Shown here: one piece after another, positions 55,287-64,000 of the stretch | Layout of the letters: every line of letters begins with the position of its first letter | Numbering within the stretch: position 1 is the stretch's first letter | DNA from: Molossus alvarezi | Taxonomy: Eukaryota > Chordata > Mammalia > Chiroptera > Molossidae | Reading direction: 5' to 3' | DNA: 64,000 nucleotides | Assembly (NCBI GenBank): GCA_037176705.1 | Contig: CM073886.1 | Span: forward strand, 92,992,501 to 93,056,500 | Translations under genes and position numbers: made by a program | Notes under the pieces: model-generated | The model's database searches: none | Seen by the model: only the letters and a program-made list of their open reading frames with translations | What the model was told of the DNA's origin: nothing

Positions 55287-56962
55287 GTCTAACTGTATGC
55301 CCTTTCAAGGCGGCAGCCATGGCAAGGCCCTGTTGATAGGCAGCCCCAATATCAGAGCATAGGCGATTATAGCCAGTTAAATCAGTCTTTTTCTTATAAG
55401 GTCTAATAGCAGCTTGACAGGCGGCATTAGCGCTTTCAAAAGCCAATTGTTTAACAAAATCCGTGCCGGCGTCTGCATTACCGAAAATTCTGCCTGCTGC
55501 AGTAATTCAGCGGTGAACAAAATCTGCAAAAGGCTCATCAGGTCCTTGTTTAATGTTAGTAAGGGAGGAGCTCATGTCGCCCTTGGTGGGCAGCTTCCTC
55601 CATGCTCTAGTGCCTGCTGTCTGAACTTGTGCAAAAAGACCTGCATCATATTGCATTTGGGCATCGCTATTAGCATAATTTCCTTCTCCTATTAGCATAT
55701 CCAAATTCCATCCATTACCAGCCTGTGCGTTGCGTTTAGCAATGTCCCTACAATTCTCTACATATTCTGATTTCCATAGGAGATAGTCTCCTCCAGCAAG
55801 TGTCGCTCGGGCTAGTGTTTGCCAATCCCCAGGCATAAGCCAATTCTCGGCTACTGATTCTAAAATTGCCATAGTATACGGGGCTGTGGCTCCGTATTGT
55901 GCTACAGCGGTCTTTAACTCCTTTATTAATTTAAAATCAAACCCGCTATGGTGGCGCCAAGGCTGTCCTTGTGCGTCCACTGTTTCTGTTACTGGAAAAG
56001 CCTCTATATCATCTAGCTCCTGTGCAAGTTGCAAGTGGGGAGGGATCTTTGGGACGGCTCCCCTCATGGGTGGTTTTTGATTCCCAAGGGTTTCTGGTTT
56101 TACTTCACTCTCCCTTTTAGATTTTCCTATTTTTAGTCCTTCTAATTGGGCTATGAGATCTTGGTGCTCTTTTTCCAGTTTTATTTGTTCTTTGAGGTGT
56201 TCAATTTTATCTCTAAGTTCTTTTCTAGGGTCAAGAACTGGACATGCCAGCGGGGGAGTACTGGGATTATTATTATAAGGCGGAGGGCGTTGAGAAACAG
56301 GCAGACAATCAGAGTTACGATATCTGGCAACTTTATCCGCCAATTCATCCCAATTAACCTCCCCTCTGTCAGGAACAGTCTCCAAATATACTGATTGGTC
56401 GGGATAAATCTTTGTCTTGGATTTGATTATTTCCTCTGGGGCAACACTAGTTTTTGTTCTTTTGATTTCTCCACCCTCTCTTTCTGTTAGTTTTTCTTGT
56501 CTCCCCGTATGAGAGCCCTTAGGTATAATTTTATTCCAAGTGGGCTCGGTTTCTTCTTCCTCATTATCACTATCGAATGACATGAAGTCCTCACATTCTT
56601 TACTTTCATTTTCATTCCCCTTTTTTTCTTTCTGTAATATACCCTCGCCATTTTCTACTACATTGGCAACGAGAGGATCAGAATGTCTGAGATAAAACCT
56701 CATCTATTAAATACCAATAAGAAAAAGCAGTTACCGGGACCTTCTCGGGTCCATAAGTCTTATAATAATCTCTAAGAGCGTCACCAACTATTTTCCACTG
56801 TTTTTGATCTATAGATCCCTCTGTAGGAAACCAAGGACAAACTTCCTTAACATAATCAAAATACTGACATAAATGCTTGATTTTCACCTTTACTCCTTGT
56901 GCCTTTATAGCCTTTCCTAGTCCTTCAACGAACATCTTATCTTGGCTCAATGCTTGACCCAT
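55285..56962 (-). pseudogene. gag remnant (matrix to capsid), broken
   Basis: Structural polyprotein of a betaretrovirus. It starts at ATG 56,962 with MGQALSQ (Gly2 for N-myristoylation) and the alpha-helical matrix domain (to about 56,690). A frameshift near 56,680-56,703 moves the frame to the second part (open 56,703-55,507). That part carries an acidic/Ser region, the PPPY late motif (56,275-56,286), a Glu/Lys-rich coiled coil like the internal scaffold domain (about residues 160-190 of this part) and capsid from [10 protein letters not shown] (residue 237). The major homology region ([15 protein letters not shown]) is directly followed by TGA at 55,507-55,509. The same frame continues beyond it through the capsid C-terminal domain ([15 protein letters not shown]). 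Nucleocapsid zinc knuckles are deleted. Confidence 0.92.
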
Positions 56963-56973
56963 AATCGCCGTTC

Positions 56974-56982
56974 ACTTACCCG
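56974..56982 (-). promoter_or_regulatory. leader splice donor (inferred)
   Basis: Sense CGGGTAAGT, a near-perfect 5' splice site, lies between the primer binding site and the gag ATG. It is the expected place for the donor used to make spliced env mRNA. Use is not shown by the sequence. Confidence 0.65.
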
Positions 56983-57081
56983 AGGGGTGCAGACGCAGCA
57001 GGTTCCCACGTCGTTCCCTCTTTTATTTTCCTTTTTGCCGGCCACTCGAACGGCGTCCTTCACTGGATCCCCCGTGCTCGA

Positions 57082-57099
57082 GCCCCACGTTGGGCGCCA
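57082..57099 (-). promoter_or_regulatory. primer binding site, tRNA-Lys1,2 type
   Basis: Two bases after the 5' LTR the sense strand reads TGGCGCCCAACGTGGGGC, the 18-nt complement of the tRNA-Lys1,2 3' end. This primes minus-strand DNA synthesis and is the primer used by type-D betaretroviruses. Confidence 0.92.
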
Positions 57100-57101
57100 C
57101 T

Positions 57102-57469
57102 TGACCCGGCCCGCAGGTCGATCAACGAGGACTCTAGAGGGGGAGTGAGACAAGAGACACGAGAAATGGAGACAAGACAGGATTCTGATCAAGTCTCGTT
57201 TATTCAGGGGAAGTTCACATTATATATAGGGGGAAAACAGGTGAAACAGTTAATGAGTATCCCACTTGAAGCCAATTCCAGTAAATACCCCAGGTGGAAC
57301 AAATGATAAGCAAAGAATGGAGTAAACAATTATCTAGAGGAATGCAGGCACTGCACGCGGAGAGGCACTGCACGCGGAGAGGCACTGCACGTGGAGAGGC
57401 CCCGCCCTGGGGCCGGAGACAGCAGAGCAGACTTTAACAAGATGGATACCATGCAAATGGTCTCCCACA
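57102..57469 (-). repeat. 5' LTR of the provirus (368 bp)
   Basis: Sense strand begins TGTGGGAGACCATTTGCATG and ends GCGGGCCGGGTCA. U3 holds three 17-bp repeat units at about 57,346-57,396, a TATATATAA box at 57,220-57,228, and AATAAA at 57,199-57,204. It differs from the 3' LTR by about five substitutions outside the repeat, six fewer repeat units and an 11-bp indel. Confidence 0.95.
57199..57228 (-). promoter_or_regulatory. 5' LTR TATA box and polyadenylation signal
   Basis: Sense-strand TATATATAA (57,220-57,228) followed 15 nt later by AATAAA (57,199-57,204). Placing the poly(A) signal just after the start of R is common for retroviral LTRs. It predicts transcription leftward, through gag. 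Confidence 0.75.
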
Positions 57470-57475
57470 GAGTAT

Positions 57476-57805
57476 GGCATAGTCACAGGAATAAGGAGCC
57501 AGAGATCCCTCTTCTGGAGGTGGGGGGGATCTGTTTTTACTGTCACTTCCTTAACATTGTTTGAGGACTCCACAGAGCTGAACTGTGTAACTTCTTAGAC
57601 TTGCCTATGCTTCCTTTTGTGGCTTTGAGTGTCCTTGCAATCACCTACACTACCTGAGGTCAGCCTAGGCTGTGATTCAGGTCCTGCAGTACCGAAGTGG
57701 TCCAGACGAGGCAGTGAGAAGCGTGGCTGGAAGGGTGGACTCAGCAAGGCTTCTCCAGGAGGTGATGCCCAAGCAGAGTTTTGTTTGTTTTTTCTTTTTC
57801 ATTTT
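57476..57805. other. no recognised gene
   Basis: Host flank of the provirus. The 92-codon frame 57,629-57,907 runs into a SINE and has no domain. Confidence 0.45.
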
Positions 57806-58056
57806 AAATCCTCACCTGAGGACATTTTTTGCATTTATCTTCAGATAGAGCAGAGGGAGAGAGGGGTAGAGAGAGAGAGAGAGACAGAGAGAAAAACACT
57901 AATGTGAGAGAGACACATCGACTGGTTGCCACCCACACATCCCCAACCGGGCTGGGGACAAACCGCAACCGAGGTACATGCCCTTAGCAGGAACCGAACC
58001 TGGGTCTCTCTGGTCTGCGGACCAACACTCTAACTGTTGAGCCAAACCGGACAGGG
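57806..58056 (-). mobile_element. Ves SINE (hairpin type)
   Basis: Minus-strand copy with hairpin ATCCTCACCTGAGGA and an expanded GA tract (57,866-57,890). The head ends 'gccaaaccggacagggc'. Confidence 0.92.
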
Positions 58057-58061
58057 CTCTT

Positions 58062-58125
58062 CTTCATTTAAAAATAATAATAATTAATTTTTGTTACAGA
58101 TGTTTCTCCTTTTCCCCCACAGATA
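58062..58125 (-). mobile_element. short L1 3' end fragment
   Basis: 'tttttgttacagatgtttct' followed by 'ccttttcccccac' is the reversed L1 3' terminus, as also seen at about 21,640-21,670. Confidence 0.6.
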
Positions 58126-58936
58126 CCCTCCAGAGTTTTGAGGTACAACTACGAGTTTGCCAGAAGGCAAGGTGTGAGGAGCTCTCCAATAGTTCAGTGC
58201 TCATTCCAGCACTAAACATGACCTGTGGCAAGATTTAATTTTCTGTTTTTTCTTCTAGTGTAATGACTCCAGAAAAATCTCTCTTCAGGAACTCGGGCTT
58301 GGAGAGAGGGGAGTAGGATAGGAGGATTTTCTCTTTCATGAAGGCTCTAACTCCTGAAGCCTGGTGGCTTGATCATATGAAGCGTCTTCAAACATTAGAT
58401 ATTTTTCTCATCTGGGACATCTCTACCCTTATGGGTATGCAATATTGGGCCAGGGGACAATGTGAAACTATAGGATATTACAATGAATCTTCTTGTAGTG
58501 TCATTATTACAGATGATTTGGGAAGAGAAAAGTTTTAAATGTTTACAGTCTTTAAGGGTTTGTTATATAGAATCAGTATAAGCCTACTTTTCCATGTTGG
58601 CTTAATTTTGCATTAACTTGCATAAAAGCCAGGGACTCTTATGATCCCAGCATGGAATTGTACTCAAAGAAACACAGACTTTCCTGACAATAGTAATTAA
58701 AATATTATTTCTATTTAAAAATAAACCTTGATCTGGTATAAAGTGGTAGGCAAAATCTGCATGTATTTCATAGACAAAGTACGAGGTTTTTGAAAAGTTT
58801 CTGTCCTAAGCTATGGCCTTTAGACTGACTGCATTGACTTTCCTCTTCCCTGAAGAGAATGTCAGGGAAAGTTGGAGAACTACTCTTTCAGGCCATTGAC
58901 TCAACTTCCTTACACTGTCTAAATTCTACCCATTAA
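58126..58936. other. no recognised gene
   Basis: Apparently unique. The 66-codon frame at 58,338-58,538 has no known domain. Confidence 0.4.
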
Positions 58937-58960
58937 AAATTCATGTAGGTTGATTTTTAT

Positions 58961-59236
58961 TATTTTTTATTTTTTATTTATTTTTATTTTTTATTTTTAT
59001 CCTCACCCGAGGACATTTTTCCATTTTTTGTTCAGATAGAGCGGGAGGGAGAGAGAGGAAGAGAGAGAGAGAGAAACATCGACGTGAAGGGACACATCGA
59101 GTGGCTGCCCTCCGCACCACCAACCAGGGCCGGGGACAAACTGCAACCGAGGTACATGCCCTTAGCGGGAACCGAACCCGGGTCTCTCTGTACCGCAGGC
59201 CGACGCTCCAACCGCTGAGCCAAACCGGCCAGGGCT
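58961..59236 (-). mobile_element. Ves SINE (young, hairpin type)
   Basis: Near-consensus copy with a long (TATTTTT)n tail. TSD TAGGTTGATTTTTA at about 58,946 and 59,238. Confidence 0.94.
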
Positions 59237-59751
59237 ATAGGTTGATTTTTAAAAATTATGATGAAAAACACACAATGCAGAATTTACCATCTTAACCATT
59301 TTTATGTATACAACTCATTAGTCTTAAGTATATTCACTCGGTTGTGCAACAGAGCTGTAAAACTTTTTCATCCTGCACAATTGAAGTCTCTCTATTAGAC
59401 AACCCCGTACTTTCTCTTCCTCCCAGCCCCTGGCAAACACCATTCTCCTTTCTGTTTCTATGAATTTGACTACTTTAGATACCTCATGTGAGTGGAATCA
59501 TACAATATTTTTTTTTTTATATCTGGCTTGTTTCACTTAGTATAATGTCCTTAACGTTCATCCATATGGCAGCATGTGACAGAATTTCCATCCTTTTCAA
59601 GGCTGAATAATATTCCATCATATGTATGTACCACAGTTTATTTATTCATTCATTTGTTCACAGACACTTGAGTTGCTTCCACCTCTTGACTATTGTTAAT
59701 AGTGCTATTATGAACATAAGTGTGTAAATATCTCTTCAAGATCCTGCTTTC

Positions 59752-59971
59752 TTTCTTTTTAAAAAAATATGCTTTTGTTGACTTCTTGGAGAGATGGGAA
59801 GGGAGAGAAATAGAAACACTGATGTGAGAGAGAAATATCCATTGGCTACCTCCTGCATGCCCCCCGCTGGGGATCGAGCCTGAAACCTGGGCATGTGCCC
59901 TGACCAAGGGTAGAACCAGGACCTCTCAGTCAATGGGAGAACACTCACTCCACTGAGCCACACCAGCTGGG
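59752..59971 (-). mobile_element. Ves SINE (older, no hairpin)
   Basis: Flanks TCAAGATCCTGCTTT (59,736-59,750) and TCAAGATTCTGCTTT (from about 59,973) are the target duplication. The tail is T-rich with 'ttttgttgacttcttggaga'. Confidence 0.9.
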
Positions 59972-59999
59972 CTCAAGATTCTGCTTTCAGTTGTTTTTA

Positions 60000-60254
60000 T
60001 TTATTTTAAAACAATGTTTATTGTCTTTTAAAAAAAACTTTTTTTCCCTTTATTGATTTTCAGAGAAAGGAAGTGAAAGGGAGAGAGAGAGAGAGATAGA
60101 AACATAGATGAAAGAGAACATCAACTGGCTACCTCTGGCATGCCCTCTATTGGGGATCAGGCCCACAACCTGGGCATGTGTCCTGACTGGAATTCGAACC
60201 AGTGACCTCTTGGTGCATGGGTCGATGCTCAACCACTGAGCCACACCGGCCAGA
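60000..60254 (-). mobile_element. Ves SINE (older, no hairpin)
   Basis: Flanks TCAGTTGTTTTTA (59,987-59,999) and CTCAGTTGTTTTA (60,254 on). It inserted in the sequence just beyond the preceding copy. Confidence 0.9.
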
Positions 60255-60480
60255 CTCAGTTGTTTTACTATATACCCAGGAGTGAGTTTGCTTAATCATA
60301 CACTAATTTTGTGATTAATTTTTTGAGCAACTGCCCTACTGTTTTCCATAGTGGTTGTACACTACATAGGGGTTCCAATTTCTCCACATTCTTACCAATG
60401 CTTGTTGTTTACTTTACTTTTTTTTTTTTTTTATAGTAACCACGCTATTGGGTGTGATGTGACCTACAGGTTGATTTTAA

Positions 60481-61525
60481 AGTGCATGTTCTACTTGAAT
60501 AGGTGAGGATATCTGAAAACTTCATTCCTTCTGGTAAACATTGGTTTTAGCAACCAGCTGAGATCTCTCACTAAGTACATGTTATTCTGATGTTAGAAGA
60601 ATATATTAGGACTCTAGAAGGAGATCCTAGATCTCCTCAAAGAATATAAAGCATTAAACTTGGAAGACCCAGGAGTGGGGGCTACCTGAGAAATCTCACA
60701 TAGGATATTTCCCTCTCAGTTGTTTTGACGCTGAGGACATTTTTATTGAATGAATACAAACATTTCATCAGAATTATTTCAACATTGCTAAGAATATCAA
60801 GAAATTATTTTCTGGAGACAACTATTTTAAGTTAATTTAATTCTTTGATCGAAATTCTCACTATGAAGTTAAATGATTTTCAGTATTTTTATTTTACTGA
60901 AATAATTTAGATTTAACTCAGTGACTTTTATCCATATTAAATTTTCCCAACTTTAGCTGTAGCAATTTTGAGTTTTCTTTCATGGTCATTTAATTTTCCT
61001 GGGTCAGATTTTGCAGGTGTAATTTTTGACAAGAAGATTTGATTCTTTAGTCAGTTTTTAAAAAGTCAATAACAAATTTTGCTGTGTGCAGTTTTCACAT
61101 TTGTCAGTTTTATTTTGAGTTATTTTTACAAAGTACTATTTTAACTGGGTCAGTTTTGAGAATTACCAGCACAATGAGTTTCTTCAGTCAGTTTTTTGTC
61201 AATATCAAATTTAGCATGTATAGTTTTACCTATTATAAGTTTGATCCTGTATTGATTATTTCTATGTCAATTTTTTTTCCTGTTGACTAGTTCAAAATGT
61301 ACTTGAAATAAAAATATCAAGGCCATACATCTTGTTTTTATCCAAAGTGTTCTGATTTAAAAAAAGTAGTCTCGATACATCCTTGTGGAGGCATGGTTTT
61401 GTGGGTGAATCATGGGACTGAAAGTGAGAAGTTCTGGGTGTTTGTCCTTGTTCTGTCACTTACTGTCTGTCCTGTGTCTAATAGACTAATAGTTTAATAG
61501 TCCTCATCTAAAAGTGAAGTGATTT
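60481..61525. other. no recognised gene; T-rich with a degenerate internal duplication
   Basis: AT/T-rich sequence. Two segments, about 61,040-61,105 and 61,170-61,235, share the word order 'ttagtcagttttt', 'gtcaataacaaattt', 'gcagttttcac' at a spacing of about 130 bp. Confidence 0.5.
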
Positions 61526-61745
61526 AGTCCGGCCAGTGTGGCTCAGTGGTTGAGCATTGACCCATGCACCAAGAGGTTGCTGGTTTGATTCCCAGTCAGG
61601 ACACATGCCTGGGTTGTGGGCCCAATCCTCAATAGGGGCCATGCAGGAGGCGGCCAATCGATGTTCTCTCTCATTGATGTTTCTATCTCTTTCTTCCTCT
61701 CACGTCCTCTCTCTCTAAAATCAATAAAGGAAAAAATAAATAAAT
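61526..61745 (+). mobile_element. Ves SINE (older, no hairpin)
   Basis: Plus-strand copy ending 'aaaatcaataaaggaaaaaa' and flanked by AAAAGTGAAGTGATTTA (about 61,510 and 61,746). The head is GGCCAGTGTGGCTCAGTGGT. Confidence 0.93.
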
Positions 61746-62289
61746 AAAAGTGAAGTGATTTAAATATGTGACTTCTAAATCCCTTGCAACTCTTAAACGG
61801 TCTACGATTTAAGTTTTTATGTGTAGGTGTTGTCCTATTGGACCATTATTTGCATTTATTTGATGCCCTCCTCTCCCACCTCCTACCAACCAGTGCTTCC
61901 TGACATCCAGCCTGTTTGTACTTGCTCAGACCTGAGCAAGAGCCTCTGACCTTTCCCACACACTGCTGAATTTTATTCCTACCCAGTCTTGGCTTTTGAC
62001 CTGCTCCAGAGCTCCTTTTGATTGAGTACCTGCCAACTTGAGCTCCATCTGCCTAGAACCTACAAGGTCATCAGTGGCCATCTGAGCCTTGTTTATCTCT
62101 TCTCTACTCCTCAGTCAGTCTTACTCCTGCCACAGCTCTTTTTCAGTCAGGCAAGGAACAGAATCTTGGGATTATGTGGGTGTGGTTTAGGGTAGACCGT
62201 CCTTGGCAGAAAGGAGAGATAGAATAGACCACACCATTTACAGACCCTTATAGCAGGATCGCAGTAGGAAACTGATGGATCAGTCACTC
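61746..62289. other. no recognised gene
   Basis: Apparently unique. Nothing supported. Confidence 0.4.
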
Positions 62290-62690
62290 ACATTAGATTA
62301 ATATTACAAAGGCTAATAAAGAGGCTATTTACAAAGATGTGGGCAGTGTGTAAGGAATCCATAAAAAACAATGCAATATCACTGGATCCAGTTACAGCTC
62401 CTGAGCGCAAAAAGACATGGGAGGGATCAGTTACTGAAACCTGGAAGGAGAAAAGATGCAGAGATGACTCCAAGGCCATCCTGCAGGAAAGGAGCCAGAG
62501 GCATGAATTCCCCCAGCTCTTTTTCCTTCTCCTTCTCTCTTATCTCCCCAACTGGCAGAACCCACTGGAGTCAGAAGGCAAGGGAGTTCATTGATGAAAC
62601 CCATACAGGTCAACGTTCCTAGGCAGAGATTAAGGTGGGAAGGATGAAGGGTGACTTCAGCACAGGGGGCTCCTCTTGCCTGTCTACATA
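62290..62690 (+). repeat. unnamed dispersed repeat, copy 3 of 3
   Basis: Shares 'tatttacaaagatgtgggca', 'gtaaggaatcc', 'ctggagtcagaaggcaaggg' and 'cattgatgaaaccc' with the copies at 16,440 and 45,110. The two 83-85-codon frames inside it have no domain. Confidence 0.5.
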
Positions 62691-64000
62691 TGTCCCAGTG
62701 AAATCAGGATGAAAGGAGCATCCAGGGAAGACTGAAAGGGAAGAGGGTCAGCATACCTGCTTCTTAGGTGAGGAATGAGTACACGTCCATGACATTTGTT
62801 GTCATTGTTTTAAAGCATTTCTTTTTCTGCCAGCTGCTTTCTGAGCCATGGCCCTGGTCCTGCACTGGTTCTAGGTTAATGAAAGCCCTGACTGGATTGA
62901 TTTGCTCACTTTGCTGGTCCCTGGGAAGATTCTGAGGAGTAGACGACAGTTGGAGCTTTGGGATGGCAGAATGGAAGCCCTGGGATATCTGGGTGGGGTA
63001 CAGGGAGTTCTAAGTGTAGAAGCAAGGGAAGAGGGTGTTGAAAGGGTGCCAAGAGCATGTCTGGCCAAGGGGCAGACCTGGGCTTACATAGATGGCATTA
63101 CTATGGGATCAGGGTTTATAGAGCACTCTGATGTATTTTCCATGGAATGATGCCATTTCCATTGCCTGAGATGTGGGGTACAGACTGAAATTCTGCTGGG
63201 ACTGTGTTAGGGTTTGGGGGACAGTGGGCACACTATTACTTCAGAGTACTGTAGCAAAGAGTTTTCCCACAGAACACCACACTTCTGCTGCAAACACTGT
63301 TTTGCAAATGGTCACTTCTTACCTTAGCTCAATTTGGAAAGAGAGAAAGAAAATAGATAAAAGGAGAGGACAAATAGAGAATCTAATTCATTGTCTATGG
63401 ATGAATTGTTTCTGGTGCTTACCTGTGATTCAACCGATGGTTCTTATTTGTGGGTGGGTAGGGAAGGTGCCCACGGGCAGCAGAAGCAGAGTAGCCTGTG
63501 GACTGAGTGAGAACTTAGAAGCATGTCTATTACAATCATGCTTTGCTTCTTGTCGGTGACTCAATATATATATTTAACATATTCTCTTGGAAACATTAAT
63601 ATGCAATATACTATAAGCCAGTAGCAAGTAATCCTTTTTGCATTATATACACCGGGCAGTGCCTGAGAAGAAAGGAGGGGGTTGGTCAGGAGAGGAGGAG
63701 AGATCAGAGAGCTGTGTGGCGGTGACCTCACCTCACTAACTTAAAGATGTAGCATCCATTTTGATCAGCATGATGGATTCCAAGAATCTATCAGAAAGAA
63801 GAAAAGGAGGGGGGAGTGAAAGGAAAAGAGAAAAGAGAGAGAAAAGAAATATGACAGATAAAAGTAAGCTCTTCTAGAAAAAATTTTATTGTCTAGAAAA
63901 ATTTTATTGTCAAGTAATTCCCTAAGGGAACAAATTCTGAGAAGTCTGAAGCACACTTTCCGCTTTCCTCCTGTTGTTTTTCTTCTATTCCCTATGAATT
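62691..64000. other. no recognised gene; GA-rich patch and short tandem duplication
   Basis: Apparently unique. The frames 62,902-63,150 and 63,173-63,559 (128 codons) have no domain I know. A purine-rich stretch lies at 63,790-63,850, and an 18-bp word 'tctagaaaaattttattg' occurs twice in tandem at 63,874-63,911. Confidence 0.45.

Larger units (their letters stand above)
53922..57469 (-). mobile_element. endogenous betaretrovirus provirus, internally deleted
   Basis: A minus-strand provirus of 3,548 bp bounded by LTRs with TG...CA ends and a perfect 6-bp target duplication GAGTAT (53,916-53,921 and 57,470-57,475). Sense order: 5' LTR, primer binding site, splice donor, gag, end of pol, start and end of env, polypurine tract, 3' LTR. 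Lys-tRNA priming, an MGQ...-type matrix and a PPPY late motif fit betaretroviruses of the type-D-like group, and the env end also resembles the type-D/gammaretroviral kind. Two internal deletions (near 55,285 and 54,925) and lesions in gag make it non-coding for virus. It could be mobilised only by helper proteins; that is inference. Confidence 0.95.
58937..60480 (-). mobile_element. old L1, minus strand, split by three Ves SINEs
   Basis: Minus-strand 3' UTR ('atttaccatcttaaccattt') leads into ORF2 C-terminal DNA ('tattccatcatatgtatgta', 'ttgagttgcttccacctctt', 'gtggttgtacactacatagg'). It is strongly diverged with no open frame. Ves copies are at 58,961, 59,752 and 60,000. Confidence 0.75.

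Noticed and set aside
63173..63559. 128-codon plus-strand frame as a host exon
   Set aside because: No recognisable domain or splice-site framing; cannot be supported from sequence alone.

Overview
The window looks like a repeat-packed, gene-poor stretch of a bat genome, most likely Yangochiroptera. The main reason is about 27 copies of a tRNA-derived SINE with the bat Ves layout: a tRNA-like head ending in GAGCCAAACCGGCCAGGGC on the minus strand, a CT-rich body, and an A-rich tail. Eutherian-wide fossils (L2, MIR, MLT1 LTRs, Tigger DNA elements) and several L1 generations fill much of the rest. I found no convincing host protein-coding exon. Nearly every long open frame is an L1 fragment, an antisense shadow of one, a SINE, or proviral gag.

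Layout. 1-1525: 5' end of a minus-strand L1 with a CpG- and GC-box-rich 5' UTR and an ORF1 that stays open to the window edge. 1526-1757: a small 5'-inverted L1. 2.4-5.6 kb: two MLT1 LTRs, an L2 end, a Ves SINE and a CA/TA microsatellite. 5.9-10.6 kb: a plus-strand L1 3' end beside a minus-strand L1 carrying two Ves SINEs and a U2 snRNA retropseudogene flanked by a target-site duplication. 10.6-21 kb: L2, MIR and Ves. 21.6-25.5 kb: an internally deleted minus-strand L1. 26.0-26.3 kb: nested Tigger-type MITEs, followed by two Ves SINEs in tandem. 28.0 kb: a mariner-type MITE. 31.8-37.9 kb: a full-length but mutated plus-strand L1 with a Ves inside its reverse transcriptase. 38.3-46.6 kb: old L1, MIR and L2, including a segment that recurs inverted 5.3 kb away. 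46.9-50.8 kb: a Tigger-class DNA transposon with a decayed transposase, itself hit by a Ves and an L1.

The main element is a compact endogenous betaretrovirus on the minus strand at 53,922-57,469. It has two TG...CA LTRs, a perfect 6-bp target duplication (GAGTAT), a tRNA-Lys1,2-type primer binding site, a leader splice donor, gag broken by one frameshift and one nonsense codon, the last part of integrase, the two ends of a type-D-like env, and a polypurine tract. Two internal deletions removed nucleocapsid, protease, most of pol and most of env. The U3 regions carry a 17-bp tandem repeat, 3 units in the 5' LTR and 9 in the 3' LTR. It cannot encode virus, but its ends are intact and it looks fairly recent (LTRs nearly identical outside the repeat).

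The rest (about 58-64 kb) is an old minus-strand L1 with three Ves insertions, one plus-strand Ves, one member of a dispersed repeat family seen three times here, and apparently unique sequence. All family names come from sequence motifs recognised by eye; boundaries without a stated target-site duplication are approximate.
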